A stretch of DNA of 64,000 nucleotides from an uncultured Oceanisphaera sp. (GTDB taxonomy: Bacteria > Pseudomonadota > Gammaproteobacteria > Enterobacterales > Aeromonadaceae): contig NZ_CANLZU010000003.1 of NCBI RefSeq assembly GCF_947495715.1, forward strand, positions 148,501 to 212,500, in the 5' to 3' direction. How positions within the stretch are numbered: position 1 is the first letter of the stretch; every line of letters starts with the position of its first letter. Below are positions 8,254 through 16,685 of the stretch, piece after piece. The position numbers and the translations under genes were made by a program. The notes under the pieces were generated by a model, which was given only the letters and a program-made list of their open reading frames with translations, searched no databases and was not told the DNA's origin.

Positions 8254-8265
8254 CTAACATGTTAG
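8254..8265. promoter_or_regulatory. Perfect 12-bp palindrome just upstream of fabR
   Basis: CTAACATGTTAG lies 13 bp upstream of the fabR start codon, in the leader or core promoter. Its TGTTAG half resembles half-sites in FabR operators, so autoregulation is possible. This is inferred from position only. Confidence 0.4.
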
Positions 8266-8352
8266 TAATAGGATCATACCCCTTTGTCATCACGCGGTCA
8301 GCTCCAAGAGGTCAATTTGTAATTGACGCTGGCCGGTATTAAATATGAAAAT

Positions 8353-8370
8353 AGTGTACAGCTGTTCGCT
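8353..8370. promoter_or_regulatory. FabR/DesT-like operator on the desaturase promoter
   Basis: AGTGTACA-GC-TGTTCGCT is an 18-bp imperfect palindrome resembling FabR sites of the form AGCGTACA-NN-TGTnCGCT. It ends 2 bp before the first desaturase ATG and lies directly downstream of a candidate promoter (TTGACG at 8323-8328 and an AT-rich -10 near 8344-8350). A bound repressor would cover the start region. Confidence 0.6.
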
Positions 8371-8372
8371 CA

Positions 8373-9503
8373 ATGGATAACAAGATGCGTAAACCTCCTC
8401 TGCTCTGGACCAACCTTTTGCTGTTTTCAGCCACCGGCCTGGCCACCATGGTACTGGTTCCCTGGTACGGCCTGACTCAAGGCTATGATGGCTGGCAATG
8501 GCTCGCCATGCTGGTGCTGTTCAGTTACAGCTGCCTGTCGATCACCGCCGGTTATCATCGCCTGTGGGCGCACAAGGCCTATGACGCCCACCCCCTGTTG
8601 CAGTGGGTGTTCGCACTGGGCGGCGCCCTGTCTTTGCAGAATTCCGCCTATCACTGGTGTGCCGATCACCGGCGCCACCATCGTCATGTGGACGATCTGG
8701 ACAAGGACCCCTATTCCGCCAGCCGAGGCCTCTGGTTCTCGCACATGGGCTGGATGCTGCGTCACTACCACACCCCCGACGACAGCAATGTCCCCGACCT
8801 CAAGCGCAACCGCATCCTGCAGTTTCAGCACAGGCACTATCTGGCGCTGACCCTGATGATGAATATCGCCTTGCCTTTGTTGCTGGGCGTCTGGCACGGC
8901 GATGTCTGGGGCATGCTGCTGATGGCCGGTGTGTTGCGCCTGTTCCTCGGCCACCATGTGACCTTCTTCATCAACTCCCTGGCCCATTACTGGGGTCGCC
9001 AGCCCTACACCAGCAAGAACTCGGCCCGCGACAACGATCTGCTGGCGGTACTGACCTTCGGCGAGGGCTATCACAACTTCCATCATCTGTTCGAATTCGA
9101 TTATCGCAACGGTATCCGCTGGTGGCATTACGATCCCACCAAGTGGTTAATCCGTACCATGAGCTGGCTGGGCCTGGCATCCAGGCTACGCACCTGCCCC
9201 CAGGAGCGAATCGAACAGGCCCAGCTGGAACGCCGGCTGGAGGTGGCCCGCCAGAAGATACTGCGCCAACAGCAGAATGCCGATACCGAGCAGTGGCTGG
9301 CGCTGTTGCACAGCGAGTACGATCGCTTGCTGCATCAGCTCAAGAGCTACTATCAGGTGCGCAAGAGCCTGCTGGACCTGAAGAAAAAGGCCGCCCGCTG
9401 CAAATACGAAGAGCTGCGTCTCAAGCTGAATTGTGACGAACTGAAAGCCGCCTTCACCACACAGCGGCGCAACTGGCTCAAACTCACTACCCAGTTTGCC
9501 TGA
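8373..9503 (+). CDS. Acyl-CoA / fatty acid delta-9 desaturase with C-terminal coiled coil
   Basis: 376-residue membrane di-iron desaturase that introduces a double bond into acyl chains using O2. Histidine boxes HRLWAH (62-67), HRRHH (99-103) and GEGYHNFHH (near 225-233) are all present, with two pairs of membrane segments. After the catalytic domain about 100 residues form a charged, probably coiled-coil tail (QLERRLEVARQKIL onward). ATG 8373 has no ribosome-binding site; ATG 8385, with GGAT upstream, is a real alternative. Divergent from fabR, with a FabR-like operator at its start, so FabR control is likely. Confidence 0.93.
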   Translation: MDNKMRKPPLLWTNLLLFSATGLATMVLVPWYGLTQGYDGWQWLAMLVLFSYSCLSITAGYHRLWAHKAYDAHPLLQWVFALGGALSLQNSAYHWCADHRRHHRHVDDLDKDPYSASRGLWFSHMGWMLRHYHTPDDSNVPDLKRNRILQFQHRHYLALTLMMNIALPLLLGVWHGDVWGMLLMAGVLRLFLGHHVTFFINSLAHYWGRQPYTSKNSARDNDLLAVLTFGEGYHNFHHLFEFDYRNGIRWWHYDPTKWLIRTMSWLGLASRLRTCPQERIEQAQLERRLEVARQKILRQQQNADTEQWLALLHSEYDRLLHQLKSYYQVRKSLLDLKKKAARCKYEELRLKLNCDELKAAFTTQRRNWLKLTTQFA

Positions 9504-9523
9504 TGGCACAAATGGCATTACCG

Positions 9524-9557
9524 AATAAGGCGGGATATCCCGCCTTATTTATTTTTT
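9524..9557 (+). terminator. Terminator after the desaturase gene
   Basis: Perfect palindrome with 13-bp arms (AATAAGGCGGGAT / ATCCCGCCTTATT) and a T-rich tail. Confidence 0.85.
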
Positions 9558-9608
9558 GCTGATAATACGAACAAGGTCACTGTTATCCCCTACCCTGAAC
9601 ACTTCCCT

Positions 9609-9637
9609 TTGACAAAAACTCTGCAAAACACCATAGT
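9609..9637 (+). promoter_or_regulatory. sigma70 promoter for the sodium symporter gene
   Basis: TTGACA (9609-9614) and CATAGT (9632-9637) with a 17-bp spacer, about 65 bp before the GTG start. Confidence 0.6.
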
Positions 9638-9701
9638 CTTCGCCATTTTAATTCGACAGCAAATGTACGTTTAACTTTACAGTCAGCAGGAGCAGCAAGA
9701 C

Positions 9702-11051
9702 GTGGAAAAAAGGGCGCAGTTCAGTAGCAAGCTGGGGTTCGTGATGGCCGCCGCCGGTTCGGCCATCGGCGTGGGTAATATCTGGGGCTTTCCCACTCAG
9801 GCGGCGAGTAACGGCGGCGGCGCCTTTCTGCTGGTTTATCTGCTGTTTATCTTTCTGCTCGGCTACCCCATGCTGGTGGCGGAAATCACCATAGGTCGTC
9901 ACGGTCAGGCCACGCCATTCCGGGCCCTGCAAACCCTGACCCGCAATCCGCTGGGCAAGGTCATCGCCGGTCTGGTGGGACTGGCGGCGGTGATTACCGT
10001 CAGCCTGATCTTCACCTTTTACGCCATCGTCTCCGGCTGGTTTGTCGCCTATGCCCTGGAGCCATTGGCCAGCATGGCCGGCGCCCATGATGCCGCCGGC
10101 TGGCTGACCGGCTTTTCCACTTCCCGCAACCTGGTGTTCACTCTGCTGTTCGCCCTGTTGAGCCTCTATGTGGTCAGCCGGGGGCTGGAGCAGGGCATCG
10201 AAAAGTGGTCGAGCCGGCTGATGCCGCTGTTACTGGTCATGTTGGTGCTGCTGACCGGATACATGCTGTCGCAGCCCGGTGCCGGTGAAGGTCTCGAAGC
10301 CTATCTGGTACCGGACTTTTCGCGGGTACTGAACGGTGAGGTGCTGATTGGCGCCCTTGGACAGAGCTTTTTCTCGCTGTCTCTGGGGGCGGCGGTGATG
10401 ATGCTGTATGGCTCCTACCTGAGCCGCCAGGCCAGCATTCCTGCTCTGGCCGCCCAGGTGACCCTGCTCGACACCGGCGTGGCCTTTCTGGCCGGTCTGC
10501 TGATCCTGCCCGCCATGTATGTGGCCCAGCACAACGGTGTGCCCATTTTTGCCGAAGACGGCAGCCTGCTCAGCTCGGATACTTTGGTGTTCTCGGTCTT
10601 GCCGGCGCTGTTCGACACCATGGGCCAGGCCCAGTATCCGGTGGCCTTCGCCTTCTTCCTGCTGATGATAGTGGCGGCGCTGACCTCCGCCATCTCCATG
10701 CTGGAGGCACCGGTGTCGCTGGCGATGGAGTCCACCGGGCTGTCGCGCATCAAGGCCACCTGGCTGATGACCGCCCTTTGTACCCTGGTAAGCGTGATTA
10801 TCGTGTTCAATTTCGGCGCCCTGTTCGGGCTGGTGATCACCCTCACCACCCAGTATGCCCAGCCGCTGGTCAGCCTGTGCATCACCCTGTATGCCGGTTG
10901 GATCTGGCAGCGCAACAAGGTGCTGGCCGAGCTGAAGTCGGGCTGCCCCGAGCTGGAACAGGGCCTGTTCTGGAAGATCTGGCCCTGGTACGTACGTTTC
11001 GTGTGTCCGGTACTGGTGCTGGTAGTGATTGTTCAGTCGATAGGTAACTAA
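9702..11051 (+). CDS. Sodium-dependent transporter of the SNF (NSS) family
   Basis: 449 residues with about eleven or twelve membrane segments. Family hallmarks at the N-terminus are FSSKLGFVMAAAGSAIGVGN and WGFPTQAASNGGGAFLLVY, which form the first helix and its unwound Na+/substrate site. NSS proteins import amino acids or related solutes with Na+; the substrate cannot be read from sequence. Start GTG 9702 has GGAG 10 nt upstream. Its stop touches the first base of repeat copy B, so the repeat provides the 3' flank. Confidence 0.92.
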   Translation: MEKRAQFSSKLGFVMAAAGSAIGVGNIWGFPTQAASNGGGAFLLVYLLFIFLLGYPMLVAEITIGRHGQATPFRALQTLTRNPLGKVIAGLVGLAAVITVSLIFTFYAIVSGWFVAYALEPLASMAGAHDAAGWLTGFSTSRNLVFTLLFALLSLYVVSRGLEQGIEKWSSRLMPLLLVMLVLLTGYMLSQPGAGEGLEAYLVPDFSRVLNGEVLIGALGQSFFSLSLGAAVMMLYGSYLSRQASIPALAAQVTLLDTGVAFLAGLLILPAMYVAQHNGVPIFAEDGSLLSSDTLVFSVLPALFDTMGQAQYPVAFAFFLLMIVAALTSAISMLEAPVSLAMESTGLSRIKATWLMTALCTLVSVIIVFNFGALFGLVITLTTQYAQPLVSLCITLYAGWIWQRNKVLAELKSGCPELEQGLFWKIWPWYVRFVCPVLVLVVIVQSIGN

Positions 11052-11492
11052 TACCAAACAGCTTAAATAACTGATCTATTCGGTTACTCTGTAGAGGTCG
11101 AACAAAGGGACCGCTCCACCGACACGCTACAAGTACATCCATGTAAGGCTCCGCCGCGCCATCCCTGGCGCGGAGGGTCGGCGGAGCAGATCCCTTTATC
11201 CTCCCTGAAGCCAGGGAGTTGCCTGTTGGCGTCGTCTACAGGCAACTCGGTGCAAGAGAAGAGGCAACAGAGATCGACTACCACGACCGTGAAATGCCAT
11301 GGACGGCATTTCCAAGCCCCCAGGGGGCAGCTTGCTGCCTGCATCAAGTTTGGTGATGGACCAAACATCCAGTGAATGTTTGCAGCCATCGCCAAGCGCA
11401 GATGGCCTTAGCCCATGGCGTGTCGTGGGAGGCGGCTGTGTTACCTCTGATCTCGGGGTTAAAATGATCAGATGTTTATTCAAACTGGTATT
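11050..11492 (-). repeat. Dispersed structured repeat, copy B (443 bp) with inverted termini
   Basis: Bounded by AATACCAAAC on the left and AACTGGTATT on the right, an imperfect terminal inverted repeat. It is in inverse orientation to copies A and C and related along its length to D and E. Internal hairpins are CCGCGC-CATCCCTG-GCGCGG (11153-11172), AAATGCC-ATGGAC-GGCATTT (near 11293-11312), GGCAGCTTGCTGCC, and AACAT-CCAGTGA-ATGTT. It fills the gap between two convergent genes. Short frames inside share peptides with those in D and E only because the DNA is similar. Confidence 0.82.
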
Positions 11493-11591
11493 ACTCACGG
11501 GTAAACCCGCGATAGAAACTGATGAACAATAGACAGACCCCGGGCCGACTTCAAAAGTCGGCCAAGGGTAATACATGAATCAAAAAACGGT

Positions 11592-13763
11592 TCAGTTAAC
11601 CAGCCCGGCGCGCTCGCTGAAGCCCGCCACCCTGGTGCCGGACTCTTCACCGGCCAGCGCCAGCAGAAAGGCGTATTCCCGCGCCAGCTCATGATACGCC
11701 TCGAAACGGCCGGACTTGCCACCGTGGCCAGTGTCCATGTCGCAATGCAGCAGCAACAGATGGTCGTCGGTTTTCATCTCGCGCAGCTTGGCCACCCACT
11801 TGGCCGGTTCCCAGTACTGCACCTGGGAGTCATGCAGACCTGTGGTCACCAGCATGTGCGGATACGCCTGCTGCTGCACCTGATCGTAAGGGCTGTACGA
11901 CTTCATGTAATGGTAATATTCGGGATCCGCCGGGTTGCCCCACTCGTCGTATTCGCCGGTGGTCAGCGGAATGGAGTCATCCAGCATGGTGGTCACCACG
12001 TCCACGAAAGGCACCGCCGCCACCACACCCTTGTACAGTTCAGGCGCCATGTTGATGACCGAGGCTACCAGCAGGCCCCCGGCGCTACCACCGGACGCAA
12101 AGACTCGCTCCTTATCGCCATAACCCTGCTCTACCAGCTCGCGGGTGACGTCGATAAAATCGTGAAAGGTGTTCTCCTTGCTGAGCAGTCGACCCTGCTC
12201 ATACCAGTCCCGGCCCAGCTCTTCGCCGCCGCGCACATGGGCGATGGCATAAACGAAGCCGCGATCAAGCAGGCTCAGCCGCGAGCTGCTGAAGTCCGGA
12301 TCCATGCTGGCACCGTAAGAGCCATAGGCGTACACCAGCAGTGGGTTGCTGCCATCATTCTTGAACTTGTCGGCCCGGTATACCAGCGACACCGGCACCT
12401 TGGCGCCGTCCCGCGCGGTCACCCACAGCCGTTCGCTGCGGTAATCATCGGCATTGAACTCCTTGCCCACATATTGCTGCTTGAGTTCGCGTCGCTCCTG
12501 GGTGTCCATGTTCACTTCATAGATAGTCGTCGGCCGGGTCATGGAGGAGTAACCGTAACGCAACCAGGGAGTATCGTCTTCGGCGTTCACCCCCATCCAG
12601 GTGACATAGGCGGGATCATCGAAACGAATATCGTGTTCGCGACCATCCTTGCGGTGGATCTGGCGCAGGTGCACCAGGCCTTCGCTGCGCTCTTCCAGCA
12701 CCAGCCAGTCGCGAAACAGGGAAAAACCTTCCAGCAGCACCTCGTCCCGGGCCGGGATCAGCGGCTGCCATTGCTCGGCAGTGCCGTTTTCCGCCAGATA
12801 GAGGCCAAAGTTGGCACCATCCTTGTTGGAGCGGACGTAAAACCGGCCCTGATAGTGTTCGACATCGTATTCGTGACCACGCTTGCGGGGCAGAAACACC
12901 TGTGCCGGTGTGGTGGGATCGTTGGCCGATACCAGGCTGATTTCGCTGGACACCGTGTTCCAGGCACCAATAACGATATAGTCTTCGGAACGGCTCTTGT
13001 AGATGCTGGTATAAAAGCTGGCATCCTGCTCTTCATGCACCAGCACGTCTTCGCTCTGGGGCGTCCCCAGGGTGTGACGATAAACCTGATAGGGCAGCAG
13101 GGTATTTTCATCCTGCTTGACGTAAAACAGGGTCTTGCCGTCGTTGGCCCATTCCAGATTGCCGGAGGTATTCTCCAGCACCTCATCATACAGCTCGCCG
13201 TTTTGCAGCGATTTGAATCGAATCTGATACTGACGGCGGGACACAAAGTCTTCGGCGAAGGCCAGGGTCTGCTGATCGGGGCTGACGGCCACCTGACCCA
13301 GGCCGTAATAGGCCTGATCCTTGGCACGCTCGTTGCCGTCCAGCAGCAGTTCTATTCGTTCGGGCTGCTCTTCGGGATGGCGTTCGATAATGCCGTATTC
13401 CAGTCCTTTCTGGTAACGGGTCTGATAGCGATAACCGTTTTTCAGATAGGGAACCGAGCTGTCGTCCTGACGGATACGGGCAATCATCTCCTGATACAGA
13501 TCTTCCTGCAGTACATTCAGCGGAGTCAGTACCTGCTCACTGTACTGGTTTTCCTGTTCAAGATAAGCGAGCACCTGCGGATCGTCACGCTCGTCATCGC
13601 GCATCCAGTGATAATTGTCGACCCGGATGTCGTCGTGATTGTTCAGAATGTGAGGAATTTTATTGGCGACAGGGGGCTTTACGTCCACATCGGTACCTTT
13701 AGCGTAGGGTTTGGCACAAGCCACCCATACTAACATCAAGCAAAGCTTCGCCCTATTGCGCAT
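11592..13763 (-). CDS. ptrB: Oligopeptidase B-type S9 serine peptidase with export signal
   Basis: 723 residues: an N-terminal beta-propeller (about 75-430) and a C-terminal alpha/beta-hydrolase domain. The catalytic triad is Ser560 (GGSAGG), Asp645 (GLHDSQV) and His680 (TGHGG). PtrB cleaves short peptides after Arg or Lys. Enteric PtrB is cytosolic with about 686 residues; this one has an extra N-terminus with two basic residues, a hydrophobic stretch (LCLMLVWVACA) and a lipobox-like VAC, so it is probably exported or a lipoprotein. Start ATG 13763 retains the signal. Single gene; repeat copy B lies downstream. Confidence 0.9.
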   Translation of the reverse strand: MRNRAKLCLMLVWVACAKPYAKGTDVDVKPPVANKIPHILNNHDDIRVDNYHWMRDDERDDPQVLAYLEQENQYSEQVLTPLNVLQEDLYQEMIARIRQDDSSVPYLKNGYRYQTRYQKGLEYGIIERHPEEQPERIELLLDGNERAKDQAYYGLGQVAVSPDQQTLAFAEDFVSRRQYQIRFKSLQNGELYDEVLENTSGNLEWANDGKTLFYVKQDENTLLPYQVYRHTLGTPQSEDVLVHEEQDASFYTSIYKSRSEDYIVIGAWNTVSSEISLVSANDPTTPAQVFLPRKRGHEYDVEHYQGRFYVRSNKDGANFGLYLAENGTAEQWQPLIPARDEVLLEGFSLFRDWLVLEERSEGLVHLRQIHRKDGREHDIRFDDPAYVTWMGVNAEDDTPWLRYGYSSMTRPTTIYEVNMDTQERRELKQQYVGKEFNADDYRSERLWVTARDGAKVPVSLVYRADKFKNDGSNPLLVYAYGSYGASMDPDFSSSRLSLLDRGFVYAIAHVRGGEELGRDWYEQGRLLSKENTFHDFIDVTRELVEQGYGDKERVFASGGSAGGLLVASVINMAPELYKGVVAAVPFVDVVTTMLDDSIPLTTGEYDEWGNPADPEYYHYMKSYSPYDQVQQQAYPHMLVTTGLHDSQVQYWEPAKWVAKLREMKTDDHLLLLHCDMDTGHGGKSGRFEAYHELAREYAFLLALAGEESGTRVAGFSERAGLVN

Positions 13764-13914
13764 ACCGCCACTCCTTTATCTTCGACAATCCAAAAGTGGA
13801 CGAATTTTAACCAGACAAGAAAGCGTTTACCAAATTATTTACTGAAAAAACCGTATAAACACAGTATAAAAACTCGAATGGAGCCAGAAAGCACCGGCTC
13901 CTGCATGAAAGTCA

Positions 13915-14229
13915 CTACTTACGTCGCCAACTGCCATCGGCCAGTTGGATATAATGCCCACCGGCGGTACGTTCGATATTCAGCTGACCGGCGCGACTCT
14001 GTACCACCGTCAGGCTGGTACCGGTTCGTCTGGCGATTTCCTGATAATTTTCCAGCCGTTTGCGATTGATGTCATTGGCGATGACATTGACCTCGCCACT
14101 ACCACGTACCACCCCTACCAGGCCATTCAGCTGTTCGCCGATCAGGCCCTGTTGCTTGGCCTGCTGCAAATCCAGCGCCCAGGCCGACCAGCTCAGGCTG
14201 GCCACCAATATCACTGCTAACCACCGCAT
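13915..14229 (-). CDS. ydbL: DUF1318 periplasmic protein YdbL
   Basis: 104 residues with a cleavable signal peptide (MRWLAVILVASLSWSAWA) followed by the DUF1318 domain (QQAKQQGLIGEQLNGLVGVV, INRKRLENYQEIARRTGTS). Start ATG 14229 is chosen because it begins the signal peptide; a longer frame to 14307 would overlap ynbE. Last gene of the ydbH-ynbE-ydbL operon, which in E. coli works in intermembrane phospholipid transport with YdbH. Confidence 0.9.
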   Translation of the reverse strand: MRWLAVILVASLSWSAWALDLQQAKQQGLIGEQLNGLVGVVRGSGEVNVIANDINRKRLENYQEIARRTGTSLTVVQSRAGQLNIERTAGGHYIQLADGSWRRK

Positions 14230-14239
14230 AGAGACTCCC

Positions 14240-14446
14240 CTAGAACAAGTCCTGTTCCTGTTCGAACAACTTTTCCAGCTCCCGATCGACCCGGACCCGG
14301 ATTTCATGATCCACCTTGACGTTCAGGTTGACCGTAATGGGCTTGTCCGGCACCACCACCTCCACCCGGGGCGTACAGGCGCTCAGTAACAAACTCAGTG
14401 ACAAGCTCTGTAACAAGGGGCCAATCATGGCCGTACCTTTACGCAT
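14240..14446 (-). CDS. ynbE: Small outer-membrane lipoprotein YnbE
   Basis: 68 residues (63 from the second Met) with a lipoprotein signal ending LLLSAC and an acidic C-terminus. In E. coli YnbE is an outer-membrane lipoprotein partner of YdbH. Its ATG follows immediately after the ydbH stop, with GGGGGAG of the ydbH 3' end as ribosome-binding site. The motif TPRVEVVVPDKPITVNLNVK is characteristic of the family. Confidence 0.9.
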   Translation of the reverse strand: MRKGTAMIGPLLQSLSLSLLLSACTPRVEVVVPDKPITVNLNVKVDHEIRVRVDRELEKLFEQEQDLF

Positions 14447-16240
14447 TTACTCGCTCTCCCCCTGTAGCCTGGCCGGTAATCGCTCACTCAACTCCTGAGC
14501 GAAACGCAGGCTGGCCAGCAACTGTAGCAGGTTTTCCTGGTGGCGATAATTGAAGTTGACCGGGTGCATGTTACCCATCACCGGCGCCTGCCCCCGTAAT
14601 CGACTATCGATAACTGCCTCGCCAGTGGCCGCCATCGAAATATCTGCCTCCAGACGCTGGTAACGCAGGTCACTGAGCAGCCCCAGAGTCAGCCCGAGCG
14701 ACAGGTTGCTCTCTCCTGTCGCCAGCAACGGCTCACCTGCCTGATAAGAGACCCAGCCATTATCACTATAGGCTTTTCCTCCGCTGATACTAAAGCTGGG
14801 GTCAAATGAAAACGGCAGCCGTCCGTGTAGTTTGCCACTGCCGGTCAGCCCGGTGACACCGGCATAGCTCAGCACCTGTTCCAGCGAAATGTCGCTCAGG
14901 TGCACCTCGCCATTCGGCGTCGCGCTCAGCGCCATGGGAGCAAACGCCAGCCGGCCGCCAAAGGCCCGGGCCGTCAGGCCGGACAGCCAGGGCTTGCCTT
15001 TTCGCCAGTCCAGGGCGGCGTGAATATCGGTCATGGGCACCCCCACATCGAACCGCGCTGCCGACAGGGCCTGGGGGCCGATACTGCGCAGCCTTGCTTT
15101 GTCCCATATCAAATTGAAGCTGGCGGCCAGCTGCTCGGCATGCATGTCCCGGTAGCTCAGCTGCCCCTCGGCCAACGTGGCCTCCAGCGTTATCGGTTGC
15201 CCCGTATCGAGCAGGTTCGCCGCCAGCAGCGACAACTGCAGCTTGCCCGTCTCAAATGCCAGCCCTACCGGCAGTGCCAACCAGCCATTCAGCCACTGCC
15301 ACACCTCGGTAACCGGTAACGACTGGTTCGGTATTGTCAGCGCCAGCCCCCGGTCATAATGCCAGTCGCCTGTCAGTTGCAGACCGCGCGTCAGCTCCAG
15401 AGTCACCGCGCCCTGGCGCCGATCCGCACCCGCACCGCTCAGCAGCAACGCCGCACCGGGCAGCGTTTGCTGTTGCCAGCGCCCCGGCTGCCAGCTCAGG
15501 CGCGCGCGCCAGGGGCCGTTTCGCATCATATTCCCCACCGGCGCCAGCTCCAGTCGATTAAGCTCCAGCTGTTTCCAACGCAGCCGCGCCACCTTCAGCC
15601 GCGAGTCCGGCAGTAGCTGCCAGCCGGACTCGCCCTGCTCGGCCGCCAACTGCAACTGCCAGGTGCCGGTCAAGGGGGCCGGCAGCTCGCCCCTGGCCGC
15701 CAGCCGCAATGGCTGCCCCGGCTGCCAGCCACCGTTGAAAAACAGTGGCTGCTGCAGGACGGGAGTCATCAGCATTCCCGGCAACTCCCCCTGCCAGCGC
15801 CAGCCCTGCTGCTCCGGCAATAATTCCAGCCGTGCATCGCCGGCATCCGTATGCCAGATAATCTCGAGATGTTGCCGGGTGTGGCGCAGTTCGGCGGCAC
15901 CGGTAACGATGGCCTCGGGCAGGTGCAGGGTCAGGTGGTCGATATGAAAATCGATGGCCGGCAGCGTCAGCAACAGCGACAAGGCGTCGCCTTCTCCTTC
16001 GGCGGTGCCGCCGCCACTGCGAGAGCAGCTCAAGTCCAGACTCAAACGCTGCAGTCGCCCTTCGATGCGGCCTTCATTCAGTTGCAGCGCCAGGCCTTCG
16101 GCCTGTTCTTTGGGGCAGGCCGGCACCTGCGCCCGGGCCAGAGTCGCCTGCACCTGTAGCCACGCCGGCAAGGGCTGCGTCTGCGCCAGGGCCGGCCACA
16201 ACAGCCCGATGCAGAGCAGCAGTGATCGTCGTGTTTTCAT
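14447..16240 (-). CDS. ydbH: AsmA-like intermembrane lipid transport protein YdbH (short form)
   Basis: 597 residues from MKTRRSLLLCIGLLW, an N-terminal hydrophobic anchor or signal, followed by a repetitive beta-rich body (LQLSLLAANLL, DIHAALDWRKGKPWLSG, GKLHGRLPFSFDPSFSI). YdbH belongs to the AsmA-like bridge proteins that carry phospholipid between membranes with TamB and YhdP. E. coli YdbH has about 879 residues, so this copy is distinctly shorter; the ends look intact and no frameshift is evident. Upstream in-frame starts to 16372 would overlap the divergent DUF2500 gene and add no signal sequence. Confidence 0.88.
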   Translation of the reverse strand: MKTRRSLLLCIGLLWPALAQTQPLPAWLQVQATLARAQVPACPKEQAEGLALQLNEGRIEGRLQRLSLDLSCSRSGGGTAEGEGDALSLLLTLPAIDFHIDHLTLHLPEAIVTGAAELRHTRQHLEIIWHTDAGDARLELLPEQQGWRWQGELPGMLMTPVLQQPLFFNGGWQPGQPLRLAARGELPAPLTGTWQLQLAAEQGESGWQLLPDSRLKVARLRWKQLELNRLELAPVGNMMRNGPWRARLSWQPGRWQQQTLPGAALLLSGAGADRRQGAVTLELTRGLQLTGDWHYDRGLALTIPNQSLPVTEVWQWLNGWLALPVGLAFETGKLQLSLLAANLLDTGQPITLEATLAEGQLSYRDMHAEQLAASFNLIWDKARLRSIGPQALSAARFDVGVPMTDIHAALDWRKGKPWLSGLTARAFGGRLAFAPMALSATPNGEVHLSDISLEQVLSYAGVTGLTGSGKLHGRLPFSFDPSFSISGGKAYSDNGWVSYQAGEPLLATGESNLSLGLTLGLLSDLRYQRLEADISMAATGEAVIDSRLRGQAPVMGNMHPVNFNYRHQENLLQLLASLRFAQELSERLPARLQGESE

Positions 16241-16328
16241 CTTCAAGCGATTCAAAGGGGCACCTTCATCAAATCGGCTTGCGCCGCGGCATACAGGCAT
16301 TAAGCTGAACACAACAGGGGGTGATTCA

Positions 16329-16685
16329 ATGGACAAGATCGTGTTCTGGGGCATTATCGCCATCGCCGCCATGGTGATTGGCCGACGGCTCTATACCTAC
16401 TTTTATAATAGCGGCCAGCCCCGGCATAGTCTGGAGGTGATGGTGGCGAACAAGCGCACTCGGGAGTTCATGGGTCGGACCCGTAAAGATCCGACCGAGC
16501 TGCCACCGCCAAGAATGCAGTATTACGTGACCTTCCGGCCGCTGGAAGGAGGAGACGAACGGGAATTTCGGGTGGCCCAGCATCTGTATGAACAGCTCGA
16601 GCAGGAAGAAACCGGCACCCTGGTGTTTCGAGGCCGCCGGTTCATCGCCTTTGAACCGGACGAAACTATCCTGGATAACGACTGA
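16329..16685 (+). CDS. DUF2500 membrane-anchored protein (YhhM-like)
   Basis: 118 residues: one N-terminal membrane helix (IVFWGIIAIAAMVIGRRLY) and a soluble domain with VMVANKRTREFMGRTRKDP, MQYYVTFRPLEGG and GTLVFRGRRFIAFE. This matches E. coli YhhM in plan. In E. coli it follows rsmD-yhhL; here it is detached. Start ATG 16329 has GGGGG 8 nt upstream. The 3' end overlaps the convergent DUF411 gene by 20 bp. Function unknown. Confidence 0.83.
   Translation: MDKIVFWGIIAIAAMVIGRRLYTYFYNSGQPRHSLEVMVANKRTREFMGRTRKDPTELPPPRMQYYVTFRPLEGGDEREFRVAQHLYEQLEQEETGTLVFRGRRFIAFEPDETILDND

Noticed and set aside
11084..11395. Recurring short frames in the repeats (peptides such as AANIHWMFGP and SRWSGPF)
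   Set aside because: They recur only because the DNA repeats recur; frames shift or break between copies and lack translation signals.
11691..13733. 680-residue plus-strand frame opposite ptrB
   Set aside because: Antisense to a gene with an intact catalytic triad; His/Gln/Val-rich composition typical of reverse-frame artefacts.
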